64,000 nt of DNA from Marnyiella aurantia. Lineage in GTDB: Bacteria; Bacteroidota; Bacteroidia; Flavobacteriales; Weeksellaceae. A program made the translations under genes and the position numbers. The notes under the pieces are model-generated. The model was not told where the DNA came from. It did no database searches and was given only the letters and a program-made list of their open reading frames with translations. The stretch lies in assembly GCF_014041915.1 (NCBI RefSeq), contig NZ_CP059472.1, positions 2,108,001 through 2,172,000 of the forward strand, written 5' to 3'. Numbering within the stretch: position 1 is the first letter of the stretch; each line of letters opens with the position of its first letter. Shown here in pieces: positions 53,252 through 62,657 of this stretch.

Positions 53252-53671
53252 TTAAATTTCGGATTGCTTTTCTTTTTCCTGAATCATATACTCGTGGTAC
53301 AGCAGCGTATCTTCCAAATTATCGAGTTCCTGCTGACTGAAAAGCCGGTAATTGATTTTGAAGGTTTTGCTTTTCGCTGTTTCCAGAGAAAAACCCCCTG
53401 CGCCGAATCCGTCCAGCACATCAAGTTCGAAATGGCTGTACTTCCAGTATTCAAAAAGATCATGATCTACCCAAAAATGAAAGCCTGAAACTTTCCCAAT
53501 GCTGACATCTTTGGTTCGTGGATAAAAATGACCTTTACGGAAACATTGTGGCTGTGTACCTTCGCAACATCCCCCGGCCTGGTAAAACATCAGCTCGCCA
53601 AATTCTTCGGAAAGTTGACTGACCAGCTCCAGTGCTTCGGGAGTAGCTGAAAATCTTGATATCTTTTTCAT
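53252..53671 (-). CDS. DUF779 family protein
   Basis: 139 residues, no signal or membrane segment. A conserved Cys-rich turn GGCCEGTQPQCF follows FYQA, and the middle has GFHFWVDHDLFEYWKYS and LDGFGAGGFSLE, typical of DUF779. Genes of this family lie next to acetaldehyde/aldehyde dehydrogenases in many bacteria, as here (ALDH 70 bases upstream on the same strand with a terminator in between). The Cys pair may bind a metal or a thiol; its function is unknown. Confidence 0.85.
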   Translation of the reverse strand: MKKISRFSATPEALELVSQLSEEFGELMFYQAGGCCEGTQPQCFRKGHFYPRTKDVSIGKVSGFHFWVDHDLFEYWKYSHFELDVLDGFGAGGFSLETAKSKTFKINYRLFSQQELDNLEDTLLYHEYMIQEKEKQSEI

Positions 53672-53701
53672 TTGGAATCTGTTAACGATGAGTATTTAAG
53701 C

Positions 53702-53733
53702 AAAAAAAGGCGGATTTATCATGCAAATCCGCC
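53702..53733 (-). terminator. Terminator of the aldehyde dehydrogenase gene
   Basis: On the minus strand GGCGGATTT (53733-53725) pairs with AAATCCGCC (53717-53709), followed by a run of seven T. A perfect 9-bp stem. Confidence 0.9.
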
Positions 53734-53741
53734 ATTTTCAA

Positions 53742-55250
53742 TTAGAAGAATCCTAACTTTTCTTTGCTGTATGAAATAAGCATATTTTTGGTTTGACGGT
53801 AATGGTCGAGCATCATTTTATGGTTCTCCCTTCCAATTCCCGACTGCTTGTAACCTCCAAATGGTGCTCCCGCAGGGTAAGAGTGGTATTGGTTTACCCA
53901 AACTCTACCCGCCTGGATGGCTCTCGGTACCTGGTACAGCTGATGTGCATCGCGCGTCCACACGCCTGCACCCAAACCGTAAATCGTATCGTTGGCGATC
54001 TCAATAGCTTCGGCTTCGTCTTTGAAAGTGGTTACCGCCAGAACAGGTCCGAAAATCTCCTCCTGGAAGACTCTCATCCTGTTATGACCCTTCAGCAGCG
54101 TTGGCTGCACGTAATAACCGTTCTCCAGATCTCCCTCAAGTTTGTTGGCATCTCCGCCGGAAAGTACCTCGCAACCTTCTTCCTGACCGAGTTTAATATA
54201 ATTCAGGATTTTGTCATACTGTATTTTTGAGGCCTGCGCACCAATCATCGTGGAAGTATCCAGCGGGTTGCCGGCTTTAATTGCTTTCACCCTTTCAACA
54301 AGCCTTTCAATAAACTTATCGTAAATACTTTCCTGAATAAGCAATCTGGACGGACATGTACAGATTTCACCCTGATTCAGAGCAAAAAGTGCCGCACCTT
54401 CCAGTGCTTTGTCGAAGAAGGCATCATCTTCATCCATTACCGATTCGAAGAAAACGTTTGGTGATTTTCCGCCCAGTTCCAGGGTTACCGGAATAATGTT
54501 CTCTGTTGCGTACTGCATGACCATCCTTCCGGTCGCTGTGGAGCCTGTAAATGCTGCCTTTGCTACTTTTTTATTGGTAACGAGTGCATGTCCCAGTTCG
54601 CCGCCGAAACCGTTTACAATATTCAGTACTCCCGGCGGAAGCAGGTCGCCAATGATCTCCATAAGCACCAGGATTGAAATCGGTGTGTTTTCGGCAGGTT
54701 TCAGAACTACACAGTTTCCAGCTGCTAAGGCCGGAGCGATTTTCCACACCGCCATCAGGATTGGGAAGTTCCATGGGATGATCTGTGCGATGACACCTAA
54801 AGGCTCATTAACGATCAGTGATACGGTGTCACTATCGAGTTCCATCAGCGAGCCTTCTTCGGCACGGATTACACCTGCAAAATATCTGAAATGGTCAATT
54901 GCGAGGGGAATATCTGCATTTAATGTCTCCCGTACCGGTTTTCCATTGTCCATGGTTTCCACCACCGCAATCTTTTCCAGGTTGGCTTCCATACGGTCGG
55001 CTATTTTATTCAGGATAATGCTTCGCTCAGTAACAGATGTTTTGCCCCAGCTCTTAAAGGCAGCTTCGGCAGCATCAACTGCCAAATCCAGATCCTCCTC
55101 ATTGGAATGAGCGGCCTGACTCATTACAGTACCGTCCAAAGGTGTAATCACGTCAAAATATTTCCCGCTTGCCGGGGGTGTCCATGTTCCGTTAATGTAG
55201 TTGTCGTACTTTTGTTTCAGTTCTACTCTGTCATAAATTTTTGAACTCAT
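53742..55250 (-). CDS. NAD-dependent aldehyde dehydrogenase (acetaldehyde type, ExaC-like)
   Basis: Oxidises aldehydes to carboxylic acids. 502 residues, ALDH superfamily. NAD-binding [36 protein letters not shown], the active-site Glu in [12 protein letters not shown] and the nucleophile Cys in [15 protein letters not shown] (CxC as in ExaC/AldB), then [20 protein letters not shown]. The C-terminal [23 protein letters not shown] is the usual end. Preferred substrate acetaldehyde or other short aldehydes is inferred from branch resemblance and from the DUF779 partner. It has its own terminator. Confidence 0.93.
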   Translation of the reverse strand: MSSKIYDRVELKQKYDNYINGTWTPPASGKYFDVITPLDGTVMSQAAHSNEEDLDLAVDAAEAAFKSWGKTSVTERSIILNKIADRMEANLEKIAVVETMDNGKPVRETLNADIPLAIDHFRYFAGVIRAEEGSLMELDSDTVSLIVNEPLGVIAQIIPWNFPILMAVWKIAPALAAGNCVVLKPAENTPISILVLMEIIGDLLPPGVLNIVNGFGGELGHALVTNKKVAKAAFTGSTATGRMVMQYATENIIPVTLELGGKSPNVFFESVMDEDDAFFDKALEGAALFALNQGEICTCPSRLLIQESIYDKFIERLVERVKAIKAGNPLDTSTMIGAQASKIQYDKILNYIKLGQEEGCEVLSGGDANKLEGDLENGYYVQPTLLKGHNRMRVFQEEIFGPVLAVTTFKDEAEAIEIANDTIYGLGAGVWTRDAHQLYQVPRAIQAGRVWVNQYHSYPAGAPFGGYKQSGIGRENHKMMLDHYRQTKNMLISYSKEKLGFF

Positions 55251-55380
55251 TATAATATTGTTTAAGGATTATTTTTAAATTTACCATTTATTTTATTTAT
55301 TTGAAAGGTTATTTGTGCTTATTTTAGTAATTCCGGCAATTGGTTACAATTGATATTTTCAATCGGAAACCTTTGGAAGC

Positions 55381-55409
55381 AAAAAACCTTCAGAAAATTT
55401 CTGAAGGTT
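55381..55409 (-). terminator. Terminator of the lipoprotein operon
   Basis: AACCTTCAGAAA (55385-55396) pairs with TTTCTGAAGGTT (55398-55409), in effect a 25-base palindrome; on the minus strand it is followed by a T-run. Confidence 0.85.
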
Positions 55410-55418
55410 CTCTATTTA

Positions 55419-55919
55419 TTATTTTCCGTGCTGGTTAAAATAGTGATGGTAGGTTTCCATTGATTCCTCCAGGGCGTCTGTTATTTGGTCAGCCTCTTCG
55501 CGGTTAGCCGCTTTTCCAAGCAGATCTATGTTTTTCATATGACTGCTAAGCCATACATGCAAAACGTCGTGTGATTTACCGGTCATCGTGCAGCTCTTAA
55601 TAAGTCTGTCATTTGCAGAACTGAGATCTTCGGCCAGTTTCCTATAATCGCCCGTATCAGAATCAAAGGCATTAATAAGCTTTTCCTGTTCCTGAATAAA
55701 TGGAAGCATTTCGGTGTTTGTTTTCCATTTCTTACCGTTATTCAGTTCAAGACCGGCAACAGTGTTTGCATGGCCGTCCGATTGGGCTTCCTCAGCGTGC
55801 TCATGATTATTCGAAACATTTTGTTCTGTGGCGGTATGCTCAGCATGTTCATCCTGCTTCTTATCACAGGACACGATAAGCGCTACACTCAAACAGGCGC
55901 ATACAATTAGTTTTTTCAT
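55419..55919 (-). CDS. His-rich lipoprotein, unknown
   Basis: 166 residues. Lipoprotein signal with lipobox VALIVSC (Cys18). Residues 20-52 are full of His and acidic residues (DEHAEHTATE, NNHEHAEEAQSDGHAN), a likely metal-binding stretch. The rest is helical (EMLPFIQEQEKLINAFD, DLSSANDRLIKSC, HMKNIDLLGKA) and ends YHHYFNQHGK. A role in metal storage or sensing in the periplasm is a guess. Its start overlaps the stop of the preceding membrane gene (ATGA), so the two are coupled. Confidence 0.7.
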   Translation of the reverse strand: MKKLIVCACLSVALIVSCDKKQDEHAEHTATEQNVSNNHEHAEEAQSDGHANTVAGLELNNGKKWKTNTEMLPFIQEQEKLINAFDSDTGDYRKLAEDLSSANDRLIKSCTMTGKSHDVLHVWLSSHMKNIDLLGKAANREEADQITDALEESMETYHHYFNQHGK

Positions 55920-56290
55920 CGCTTAATAAATTTAGGTGTTAATACTGTAAATAATGCTGTAAGTGCAGTTCTAAAAGCTATGGCTCCCAGGGTTTTCATC
56001 TCATACAGACCGCCGTTTTTGATATGTATGATTAAAACCGTCGTTGCAGTGACCAGTAATACCAGGGCTGTAACCAAACAGTACAGAGTCCATTTTTTTT
56101 CTCTGTAGATACCATACGCTGTAGCCAGATACAAAAATCCGCACAACCAGTTTGTCCAGACGATATAGGGGACAAAGTTCTCCTCGCGGGCTATGATTCC
56201 ACAGAAGTCAAAGAGAACCGCACTGCTCATAAAAACAGTTACAGCACCGAAGATCAAAAGGGTTGCGGACAGAAAGATTTTCATATTCAA
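55916..56290 (-). CDS. Four-helix membrane protein, unknown
   Basis: 124 residues, four membrane helices: about 5-27 (LSATLLIFGAVTVFMSSAVL), 43-60 (VWTNWLCGFLYLATAYGIY), 68-88 (LYCLVTALVLLVTATTVLI) and 100-118 (GAIAFRTALTALFTVL). The family was not recognised. It is first in a two-gene operon and overlaps the His-rich lipoprotein gene by four bases. Confidence 0.65.
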   Translation of the reverse strand: MNMKIFLSATLLIFGAVTVFMSSAVLFDFCGIIAREENFVPYIVWTNWLCGFLYLATAYGIYREKKWTLYCLVTALVLLVTATTVLIIHIKNGGLYEMKTLGAIAFRTALTALFTVLTPKFIKR

Positions 56291-56371
56291 CTGTAATATC
56301 CCAATAAAGTTAGGGTAACTTTACGATCAGCCGGCAAAGAACAGTATGATTTAAATCGTCTTTAAACAAAA

Positions 56372-56395
56372 AGCGCAACTCCAGGGAGCTGCGCT
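56372..56395 (-). terminator. Terminator of the nuo operon
   Basis: On the minus strand AGCGCAGCTC pairs with GAGTTGCGCT (one G-T pair) around loop CCTG, then a T-rich run. It lies 24 bases after nuoN, so nuoN is last in the operon. Confidence 0.85.
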
Positions 56396-56418
56396 GTATT
56401 GATTATATTTTTATCTGA

Positions 56419-57798
56419 CTAAAGGCCAAACTGCATGGCAAACAGGTCAGGATATACGCCCAGCGCTACGATAGCCACGATGATGAACACCGCAAGAATA
56501 TTATAAGTTAGTGTTACCTTTTCAGTTGTTTTGAAACTGCTTTCGGTAAAGAAAAACATAGCGATGATCAAACGCAGGTAGTACGCGATAGAGATGGCAG
56601 ATCCAAGCACTGCAATAAGTACCAAAAAGGCGGCGCCGTTCATAGCCTGAGTAAACAGTGATAACTTACCCATGAAACCAGCCGTAAGCGGAATTCCTGC
56701 CATGGAAAGCATTGAAATTGCTGCAACTGTAGCCAACAGCGGTTCAGATTTGGCCAAACCTTTAAAGGCTGCATAGGAAGTTTCACGTTTCAGTTTCTCA
56801 ACCCAGATAAGACTCATCATCACACCTACAGAAGCCAGTGCGTAAGCAAACAGGTAGAAGGCCAGATAGTAGGTAGACATGTTGTTCATGCCGAAGAAAA
56901 TAAGCGCGATATAACCGGCATGCGATACGGAAGAGTAGGCCAGCATACGTTTCGCATTGCTTTGTGCCAGACCCATAACATTTGCCAGGAACAGAGTAAT
57001 AATTAGGAATACTCCAAGTATGTTTACCCATTCGTCATAAACACCTACGAATGCGATAGTCATCAGTCTGAACAGCGCGTAGAAACCGGCAATTTTCACT
57101 ACACTCATCATGAATGTAGTTATCAGTGACGGCGATCCCTGATAAACGTCGGGGCTCCACATGTGGAAAGGTGCAAGGGCTACTTTAAAGGCCATTGCAC
57201 AAAGCATCAGGATCATACCCATGATCAGCATTGTATCTTTCGGAAATTCCAACGCATAAGCATGAATGGTATACAGGTCAAAACTTCCGGAAGTACCGTA
57301 AATCAGTGTGATGCCGAAAAGAAGGAATCCGGTGGCGAAGCACCCCATCAGGAAGTATTTCAGCGATGCCTCATTAGAACGAAGGTTACTTTTACTGGCG
57401 CCAGCCATTACATATAGCGGAATAGACAGGATTTCAATACCCAGGAAAAGTGTAACAAGGTTTTGGTAGCCAAAGAGTACCACAGCACCACAAAGGGCAA
57501 ATAGCATCAGTGCATAAAGTTCCGACTGGTGACTGCGGTGATTGCTGAATGAAAAGCCACCCAAAAAGAACAGTAACAGGGTAATTACCACTGATATTTT
57601 TGTGAATAATGCGCTGTTTGTACCGAACTCATACATAGCGCGGTACTGACTGAAGAACTGAACTTCCGGCAGATAACTTACATATAGAGCGGCCAGAAGT
57701 CCGGCAATCCCAATATATCTGGCAAACTTCCCCTGATTGAAGACTCCCGAAAACAGGGCCGCAACCGCTGTGAGAAATATAATAACTAAAACACTCAT
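56419..57798 (-). CDS. nuoN: NADH-quinone oxidoreductase subunit N
   Basis: Proton-pumping membrane subunit of complex I (antiporter-like, ND2 homolog). 459 residues, about 14 helices. The conserved transport stretch is ALAPFHMWSPDVYQGSP with KVALAPFH (essential Lys in the helix). Earlier helices contain GIEILSIPLYVMAGASK (Glu of the chain). It is shorter than E. coli NuoN (485), normal for this phylum. It lies last in the operon, 14 bases after nuoM. Confidence 0.95.
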   Translation of the reverse strand: MSVLVIIFLTAVAALFSGVFNQGKFARYIGIAGLLAALYVSYLPEVQFFSQYRAMYEFGTNSALFTKISVVITLLLFFLGGFSFSNHRSHQSELYALMLFALCGAVVLFGYQNLVTLFLGIEILSIPLYVMAGASKSNLRSNEASLKYFLMGCFATGFLLFGITLIYGTSGSFDLYTIHAYALEFPKDTMLIMGMILMLCAMAFKVALAPFHMWSPDVYQGSPSLITTFMMSVVKIAGFYALFRLMTIAFVGVYDEWVNILGVFLIITLFLANVMGLAQSNAKRMLAYSSVSHAGYIALIFFGMNNMSTYYLAFYLFAYALASVGVMMSLIWVEKLKRETSYAAFKGLAKSEPLLATVAAISMLSMAGIPLTAGFMGKLSLFTQAMNGAAFLVLIAVLGSAISIAYYLRLIIAMFFFTESSFKTTEKVTLTYNILAVFIIVAIVALGVYPDLFAMQFGL

Positions 57799-57812
57799 CT
57801 CTTATATCAAAT

Positions 57813-59306
57813 TTAATTTACCATGGATTGGTAGATAAACTTCAACGAACTACTCACCATTTCTATAATTGGTTGTGGATAAACACCGAACAGGATAACC
57901 ATACCGGCTAAACTTGTCAATACTGCAAATTCAACGTCGCTCAGGTCCTTTACGCTGGCAAGTACCGCCTCGTCGCCGGTCGTAAACATAGCTTTGCCAT
58001 AAAATCTGAACAGGTAAGCTGCGGCAAGAATAATAGTGATACCGGAAATAATTGCGGCCATGACGCTGAAATCGAATATCGACTTAAGCAGGATGAACTC
58101 CCCGATAAAACCGTTGGTCAAGGGTAAACCTACGGAACCCAGAACCACAATAAGGAAAAGCACAGCGAATTTAGGTGCTACGCGGGCCAGACCACCCATT
58201 TGGCGGATGTCCCGTGTCTTGAATCTTTTATAAAGGATGTCTGCACAGTAGAAAAGCGCAACAACGTTGATACCGTGGGCAAAAGCCTGAACCAATGCGC
58301 CCGTTCCGCCTTCAGTAGTAAAAGTACCTTTGGTTACCAGCATAGCTGATGCAAATATCCCCGCCAGCATAAGCCCTACGTGGGAAAATGAGGAGTAAGC
58401 GAGAATCCTTTTCGAATCATTTTGAATAAGTGCAATTAGAGCTCCGTGAAGTACCCCAATTATAGCCAGCATTATGACAATAGCGCCTGAGATACCTGCA
58501 ATGGCATCCGGTGTAACAGGAAGCAGATATCTGAGGATTCCGTAAACCGCCATCTTCAGCATAATACCCGCCAGAAGCATGGTTCCCTGCGTTGGTGAGA
58601 AAGTATAGGTGTCCGGCTGCCAGGTGTGGAAAGGGAAAACTGGTAGTTTAACTGCAAATGCAAAGAAAATAAACCAGAATACTACAGTTTGCTGCGTAAG
58701 ATTCAGATCGGCGTTATACATGTCCGTAAGAGCAAACGACGCCGAATAATTATAAACGTAGATGAAACCAGCCAGCATAAACAGAGACCCAACAAAAGTA
58801 TATACGAAGAACTTTGTTGTAAACTCAAATCTTTTATTCTCCTGGCCCCATAGTCCCGCTATTAGCCAGATTGGAATTAGTGTAACTTCCCAGAAGATAT
58901 AGAAAAGAAGTCCGTCCAGTGCAGTGAAAACACCTACAAGACCAAACTGCATAAGCAGGATCAGCGCGTAGAACGAGTTTCTGTAGGAGTTTTTTTCATT
59001 AAAAGATGACAGGATAATCAGAGGTGTCAGGATATTGGTAAGCATCAGCATCAGCATACCCATTCCGTCTATACCGAAATGAAGTTTGCTTTTGATAGAC
59101 AGGAACCAGGCCTCATTAATCTCATGCTGCAGCACACTGTCCACCGTAGGTTTACTGTCGAAAGAGTAAAGCACGATAAAGGTAAGCAGCATTTGAATGA
59201 GTGCGGTGCCGAATGCGATGTATTTACCGGCTTTACCTTTGAAGGCAAACAGCAGTCCTGAACCGATAAGTGGTATAAGTAATAATGCTAATAAATGGTA
59301 CGACAT
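57813..59306 (-). CDS. nuoM: NADH-quinone oxidoreductase subunit M
   Basis: Antiporter-like proton-pumping subunit of complex I (ND4 homolog). 497 residues, about 14 helices. Conserved features: FYIFWEVTLIPIWLIAG with the proton-channel Glu; KLPVFPFHTWQPDTYTFSPT with the helix-break Lys; and IALIQNDSKRILAYSSFSHVGLM. Only two bases separate it from nuoL upstream, so translation is coupled. Confidence 0.96.
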   Translation of the reverse strand: MSYHLLALLLIPLIGSGLLFAFKGKAGKYIAFGTALIQMLLTFIVLYSFDSKPTVDSVLQHEINEAWFLSIKSKLHFGIDGMGMLMLMLTNILTPLIILSSFNEKNSYRNSFYALILLMQFGLVGVFTALDGLLFYIFWEVTLIPIWLIAGLWGQENKRFEFTTKFFVYTFVGSLFMLAGFIYVYNYSASFALTDMYNADLNLTQQTVVFWFIFFAFAVKLPVFPFHTWQPDTYTFSPTQGTMLLAGIMLKMAVYGILRYLLPVTPDAIAGISGAIVIMLAIIGVLHGALIALIQNDSKRILAYSSFSHVGLMLAGIFASAMLVTKGTFTTEGGTGALVQAFAHGINVVALFYCADILYKRFKTRDIRQMGGLARVAPKFAVLFLIVVLGSVGLPLTNGFIGEFILLKSIFDFSVMAAIISGITIILAAAYLFRFYGKAMFTTGDEAVLASVKDLSDVEFAVLTSLAGMVILFGVYPQPIIEMVSSSLKFIYQSMVN

Positions 59307-59308
59307 TA

Positions 59309-61225
59309 TTATTGGATAAAAAAGTTAACAATCAAAATTATTCCTACAGCCAGGGACATGACCAGTACATAATTCTCTACATTTCCGTTTTGGAGCCTCT
59401 TCATGGCTTTACCGCTGTCTTCAGCGCCTTCGCCAACAAAATCCACGATCCTGTCCAGTACATTCTTGTCGAACATTTTGCCTGCGCGGCCGAAACCTTC
59501 CACAGTTCTGACAATAATGGCGTTGTAAAGTTCATCAACATAAAGCTTTCTGGCAGACAGTCTTTCCCAACCCGTGTATTTCTCCTCCGGTACAGGTCTG
59601 TGTTTTTTCACCACGTACCTGTTTCTCACTACGAACCAAATAACAAAGAACATAGCAACCGTAAGACCCAGCAGTATAAGTTCAGTTGTAAGTGAAATGC
59701 CCTGCAGGTTAGCCTCAAGCTGGCTTTTTATATCCTCTGAAAGAAGCGGGCTTAGCCACTGCTGCAGTTTTGAATAGTTTCCGTGTGCGATAATGTGCGG
59801 CAGGTTAATTAATCCACCGAGTACAGAAAGTACAGCAAGTATCATAAGGGGTAAGGTCATGTTCAGCGGGCTTTCGTGCAGATGGTGTTTCTGCTCTTCA
59901 CTTCCGCGGAACTCCCCGTGGAAGGTCAGATAGTAAAGTCTGAACATATAGGTAGCTGTCATTGCGGCTATCGCGAAAAGAATTACCCAGAAAACCGGTC
60001 CTTTGGCCCAGGCGGCAACAAGAATTTCATCCTTTGAAATCATACCCGAGAAGAAAGGCATTCCCGCAATGGCAAATGTTCCGATAAGGAATGTAATATG
60101 TGTAATCTTAATCTTATCCTTGAGGCCTCCCATGAAGCGCATATCCTGCTCACCGCTCATGGCGTGTATTACAGAACCGGAGCCCAGGAAGAGAAGAGCT
60201 TTGAAGAAAGCATGAGTCATCAGGTGGAACATAGCCGCTGTATAAGCACCCACACCCAAAGCAACAAACATAAACCCAAGTTGTGAAACAGTGGAGTAGG
60301 CAAGTACTTTCTTAATGTCATTCTGCCTCATTGCATAGAATGCAGCTAAAAAGGCTGTGAGCAAACCGATGAACAGAATACCATCCATAACAGTAGGTGC
60401 CAGCACATAAAGGAAGTTCGAACGGAATACCAGATAAACACCGGCAGTTACCATGGTGGCTGCGTGTATTAACGCGGAAACCGGTGTTGGTCCGGCCATC
60501 GCATCAGGCAACCAGGTATAAAGCGGAAACTGAGCCGACTTTCCAACGGCACCAATGAAAAGCGCGGCACAAATGAAGATGATCACAGATCCGTCTGCTT
60601 CAAATTTCGAGGCGTTCTGCGCCACGGAAAGATAATCCAGAGCATTGGTATGGAAAGCAATCATAAAAATTCCCATCAGCAGACCAAGGTCGCCAATACG
60701 GTTCATGATGAATGCTTTTCTGGCTGCTTTGCCGTATTCCTTGTTGTTATACCAGAAACCGATCAGAAGGTAAGAGCAAAGTCCTACACCTTCCCAGCCG
60801 ATAAACAGGATCACATAATTGCTTCCCATAACAAGGAGCAGCATCATAAACACGAACAGGTTCAGATAGGCAAAAAATCTGTGGAAGCCCTTATCAGTGT
60901 GCATATAACCGATCGAGTACAGGTGTATCAGCGAACCGATACCGGTGATGATCATAATCATCATCAGTGACAGCTGGTCTATCTGGAAGCTGAAGTTGAT
61001 CTGAATGCCGTTGATGCGGAACCATTCGAAGGCCCGTACGATCATTGGCTGTGAATCTTTATCGAAGTTCAGGAACAGATAAAGGCCAATGCAGAAAGAT
61101 GCAAAGACCGCAAGTGAGGCTATTCCTCCAACTACATTCTTTGGCAGCTGTTTTCCGAAAAGACCGTTAATCAGGAATCCGGCAAAGGGTAAGAGTATAA
61201 TTGCAAAAATCAAGTTTTCCATCAT
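59309..61225 (-). CDS. nuoL: NADH-quinone oxidoreductase subunit L
   Basis: Distal proton-pumping subunit of complex I (ND5 homolog). 638 residues: about 14 antiporter-type helices, then the long amphipathic lateral helix near 530-590 and a final anchor helix (YVLVMSLAVGIILIVNFFI). Motifs: LFIGWEGVGLCSYLLIGFWY with the key Glu; KSAQFPLYTWLPDAMAGPTPVSALIHAATMV, read as KSAQFPLYTWLPDAM; and DIKKVLAYSTVSQLGFM. Either Met 1 or 2 may be the start. Confidence 0.96.
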   Translation of the reverse strand: MMENLIFAIILLPFAGFLINGLFGKQLPKNVVGGIASLAVFASFCIGLYLFLNFDKDSQPMIVRAFEWFRINGIQINFSFQIDQLSLMMIMIITGIGSLIHLYSIGYMHTDKGFHRFFAYLNLFVFMMLLLVMGSNYVILFIGWEGVGLCSYLLIGFWYNNKEYGKAARKAFIMNRIGDLGLLMGIFMIAFHTNALDYLSVAQNASKFEADGSVIIFICAALFIGAVGKSAQFPLYTWLPDAMAGPTPVSALIHAATMVTAGVYLVFRSNFLYVLAPTVMDGILFIGLLTAFLAAFYAMRQNDIKKVLAYSTVSQLGFMFVALGVGAYTAAMFHLMTHAFFKALLFLGSGSVIHAMSGEQDMRFMGGLKDKIKITHITFLIGTFAIAGMPFFSGMISKDEILVAAWAKGPVFWVILFAIAAMTATYMFRLYYLTFHGEFRGSEEQKHHLHESPLNMTLPLMILAVLSVLGGLINLPHIIAHGNYSKLQQWLSPLLSEDIKSQLEANLQGISLTTELILLGLTVAMFFVIWFVVRNRYVVKKHRPVPEEKYTGWERLSARKLYVDELYNAIIVRTVEGFGRAGKMFDKNVLDRIVDFVGEGAEDSGKAMKRLQNGNVENYVLVMSLAVGIILIVNFFIQ

Positions 61226-61228
61226 CGT

Positions 61229-61558
61229 TTATCCTCTTAATTTGTTAAAAATACTGACATCCACAGATTTCGTATTCCGGTACATCATGGCAATGATGGC
61301 CAATCCTACTGCAACTTCGGCAGCGGCAACCACCATTATGAAGAATACGAGGATCTGTCCATGCCCGTCGCCCATATAACTGGAGAATGCCGCCAGCAAA
61401 AGATTCACCGAATTCAGCATAAGTTCCACACATCCGAGGATGATGATGGCATTTTTGCGGAGCAGGACGCCCATAACTCCCAGGCTGAACAGGAGGGTAC
61501 ACAGAATTACGAAGTAATTGAGCGGTACCGTCTGTATAAAAGTATTCACTTCTCCCAT
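61229..61558 (-). CDS. nuoK: NADH-quinone oxidoreductase subunit K
   Basis: Small three-helix membrane subunit of complex I (ND4L homolog). 109 residues from ATG 61558, which lies four bases before the nuoJ stop; a longer frame would run into nuoJ and is rejected. Conserved residues: GCVELMLNSVNLLL with a proton-path Glu, and VVAAAEVAVGLAIIAMMYR with the second Glu. Confidence 0.95.
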   Translation of the reverse strand: MGEVNTFIQTVPLNYFVILCTLLFSLGVMGVLLRKNAIIILGCVELMLNSVNLLLAAFSSYMGDGHGQILVFFIMVVAAAEVAVGLAIIAMMYRNTKSVDVSIFNKLRG

Positions 61559-61562
61559 AATA

Positions 61563-62060
61563 TTATAAATCTTTCTTGCCAATGAGAACAGCACCTACAA
61601 TACCTGCCAGGATAAGGATTGAGGCCAGTTCAAAAGGCACTACATATTCGTTAAACAACAGTTTTCCCAGGTTTTTGGTAAGACCTACGGAATGGTCTAT
61701 TCCTTCTGGAGCCAGGATATCCTCCTTGATACCGCGGAAAGCGCCCAACATACCTACGAGAAGTATACCGGCACTAAAGACACCTATGAATTTAAGTGTA
61801 TTCTGTTTGCGGCTTTCGTCTTCTTTATTCAGGTTCAGCATCATCAGGATGTAAAGAAAAAGAACCATGATGGCTCCCGCGTATACGATTACCTGAACAA
61901 TCCCCAGAAACTGTGCGTTCAGCAACACATACATTCCTGCAATCGAGAACATTGTTACAATCAGTGAAAGAAGCGCATACATAGGATTACGGGCAAAAAC
62001 AAAATAACCGGCACTGATTACGGCTATAGAAGCAACTGTGAAAAATAAAATCTGTTCCAT
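61563..62060 (-). CDS. nuoJ: NADH-quinone oxidoreductase subunit J
   Basis: Membrane subunit of complex I (ND6 homolog). 165 residues, five helices. Family motif FLGIVQVIVYAGAIMVLFLYILMML, seen as QVIVYAGAIMVLFLY, includes the pi-bulge helix 3 that changes shape during quinone reduction. It lies one base after nuoI and four before nuoK. Confidence 0.95.
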   Translation of the reverse strand: MEQILFFTVASIAVISAGYFVFARNPMYALLSLIVTMFSIAGMYVLLNAQFLGIVQVIVYAGAIMVLFLYILMMLNLNKEDESRKQNTLKFIGVFSAGILLVGMLGAFRGIKEDILAPEGIDHSVGLTKNLGKLLFNEYVVPFELASILILAGIVGAVLIGKKDL

Positions 62061-62061
62061 A

Positions 62062-62610
62062 TTATTTCACTGCCTTTTTTTGAAGTTCAGACTGTCTGTC
62101 GGTGATGACTATCCGGTTGTTCACATCCTCTACAAGTTTGTCCTTTCCGTAGATGAAGGAACCGCGGTTGGTTTCCACATCTACCAAACGGTCGGTAAGA
62201 TAGATGGCCGATTTCGGGCAAGCCTCCTCGCACATTCCGCAGAAAATGCAGCGCAGCATATTTATTTCGTACACAGCCGCATATTTTTCCTCGCGGTAGA
62301 GATCTTTTTCCTCTCTGGTCCTTTCGGCCGCCGTCATGGTTATGGCCTCTGCCGGGCATGCTACGGCACACAGTCCGCAGGCGGTACATCTTTCGCGTCC
62401 TTCCTCATCACGTTTCAGCACATGAAGTCCGCGCCATACCTTAGCTCTGGGTTTTTCTACCTCCGGATAGGAAAATACCTTGCCTTTAGGACCTTCTATT
62501 GCATGTCTCAAAGTGATGAACATGCCCTTCGCGATCTCAGGAAGGTATAGCTTTTCCATAAAGGTCATTTTCTTATTCGAAACAACTTTTGACCTGTTTG
62601 TAAGTTTCAT
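62062..62610 (-). CDS. nuoI: NADH-quinone oxidoreductase subunit I
   Basis: Peripheral-arm iron-sulfur protein of complex I carrying clusters N6a and N6b. 182 residues. Two 4Fe-4S motifs: CTACGLCAVACP and CIFCGMCEEACP. N-terminal amphipathic part with PEIAKGMFITLRHA touches the membrane domain. A 47-base gap precedes it. Confidence 0.96.
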   Translation of the reverse strand: MKLTNRSKVVSNKKMTFMEKLYLPEIAKGMFITLRHAIEGPKGKVFSYPEVEKPRAKVWRGLHVLKRDEEGRERCTACGLCAVACPAEAITMTAAERTREEKDLYREEKYAAVYEINMLRCIFCGMCEEACPKSAIYLTDRLVDVETNRGSFIYGKDKLVEDVNNRIVITDRQSELQKKAVK

Positions 62611-62657
62611 TTAACTAAATTTCTTATTAATATTTGAAAATCAAATTTTCAAATTCA

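Noticed and set aside
54409-55110. 233-codon open frame opposite the aldehyde dehydrogenase
   Set aside because: Lies wholly inside a well-supported gene in the antisense frame, with no recognisable domain.
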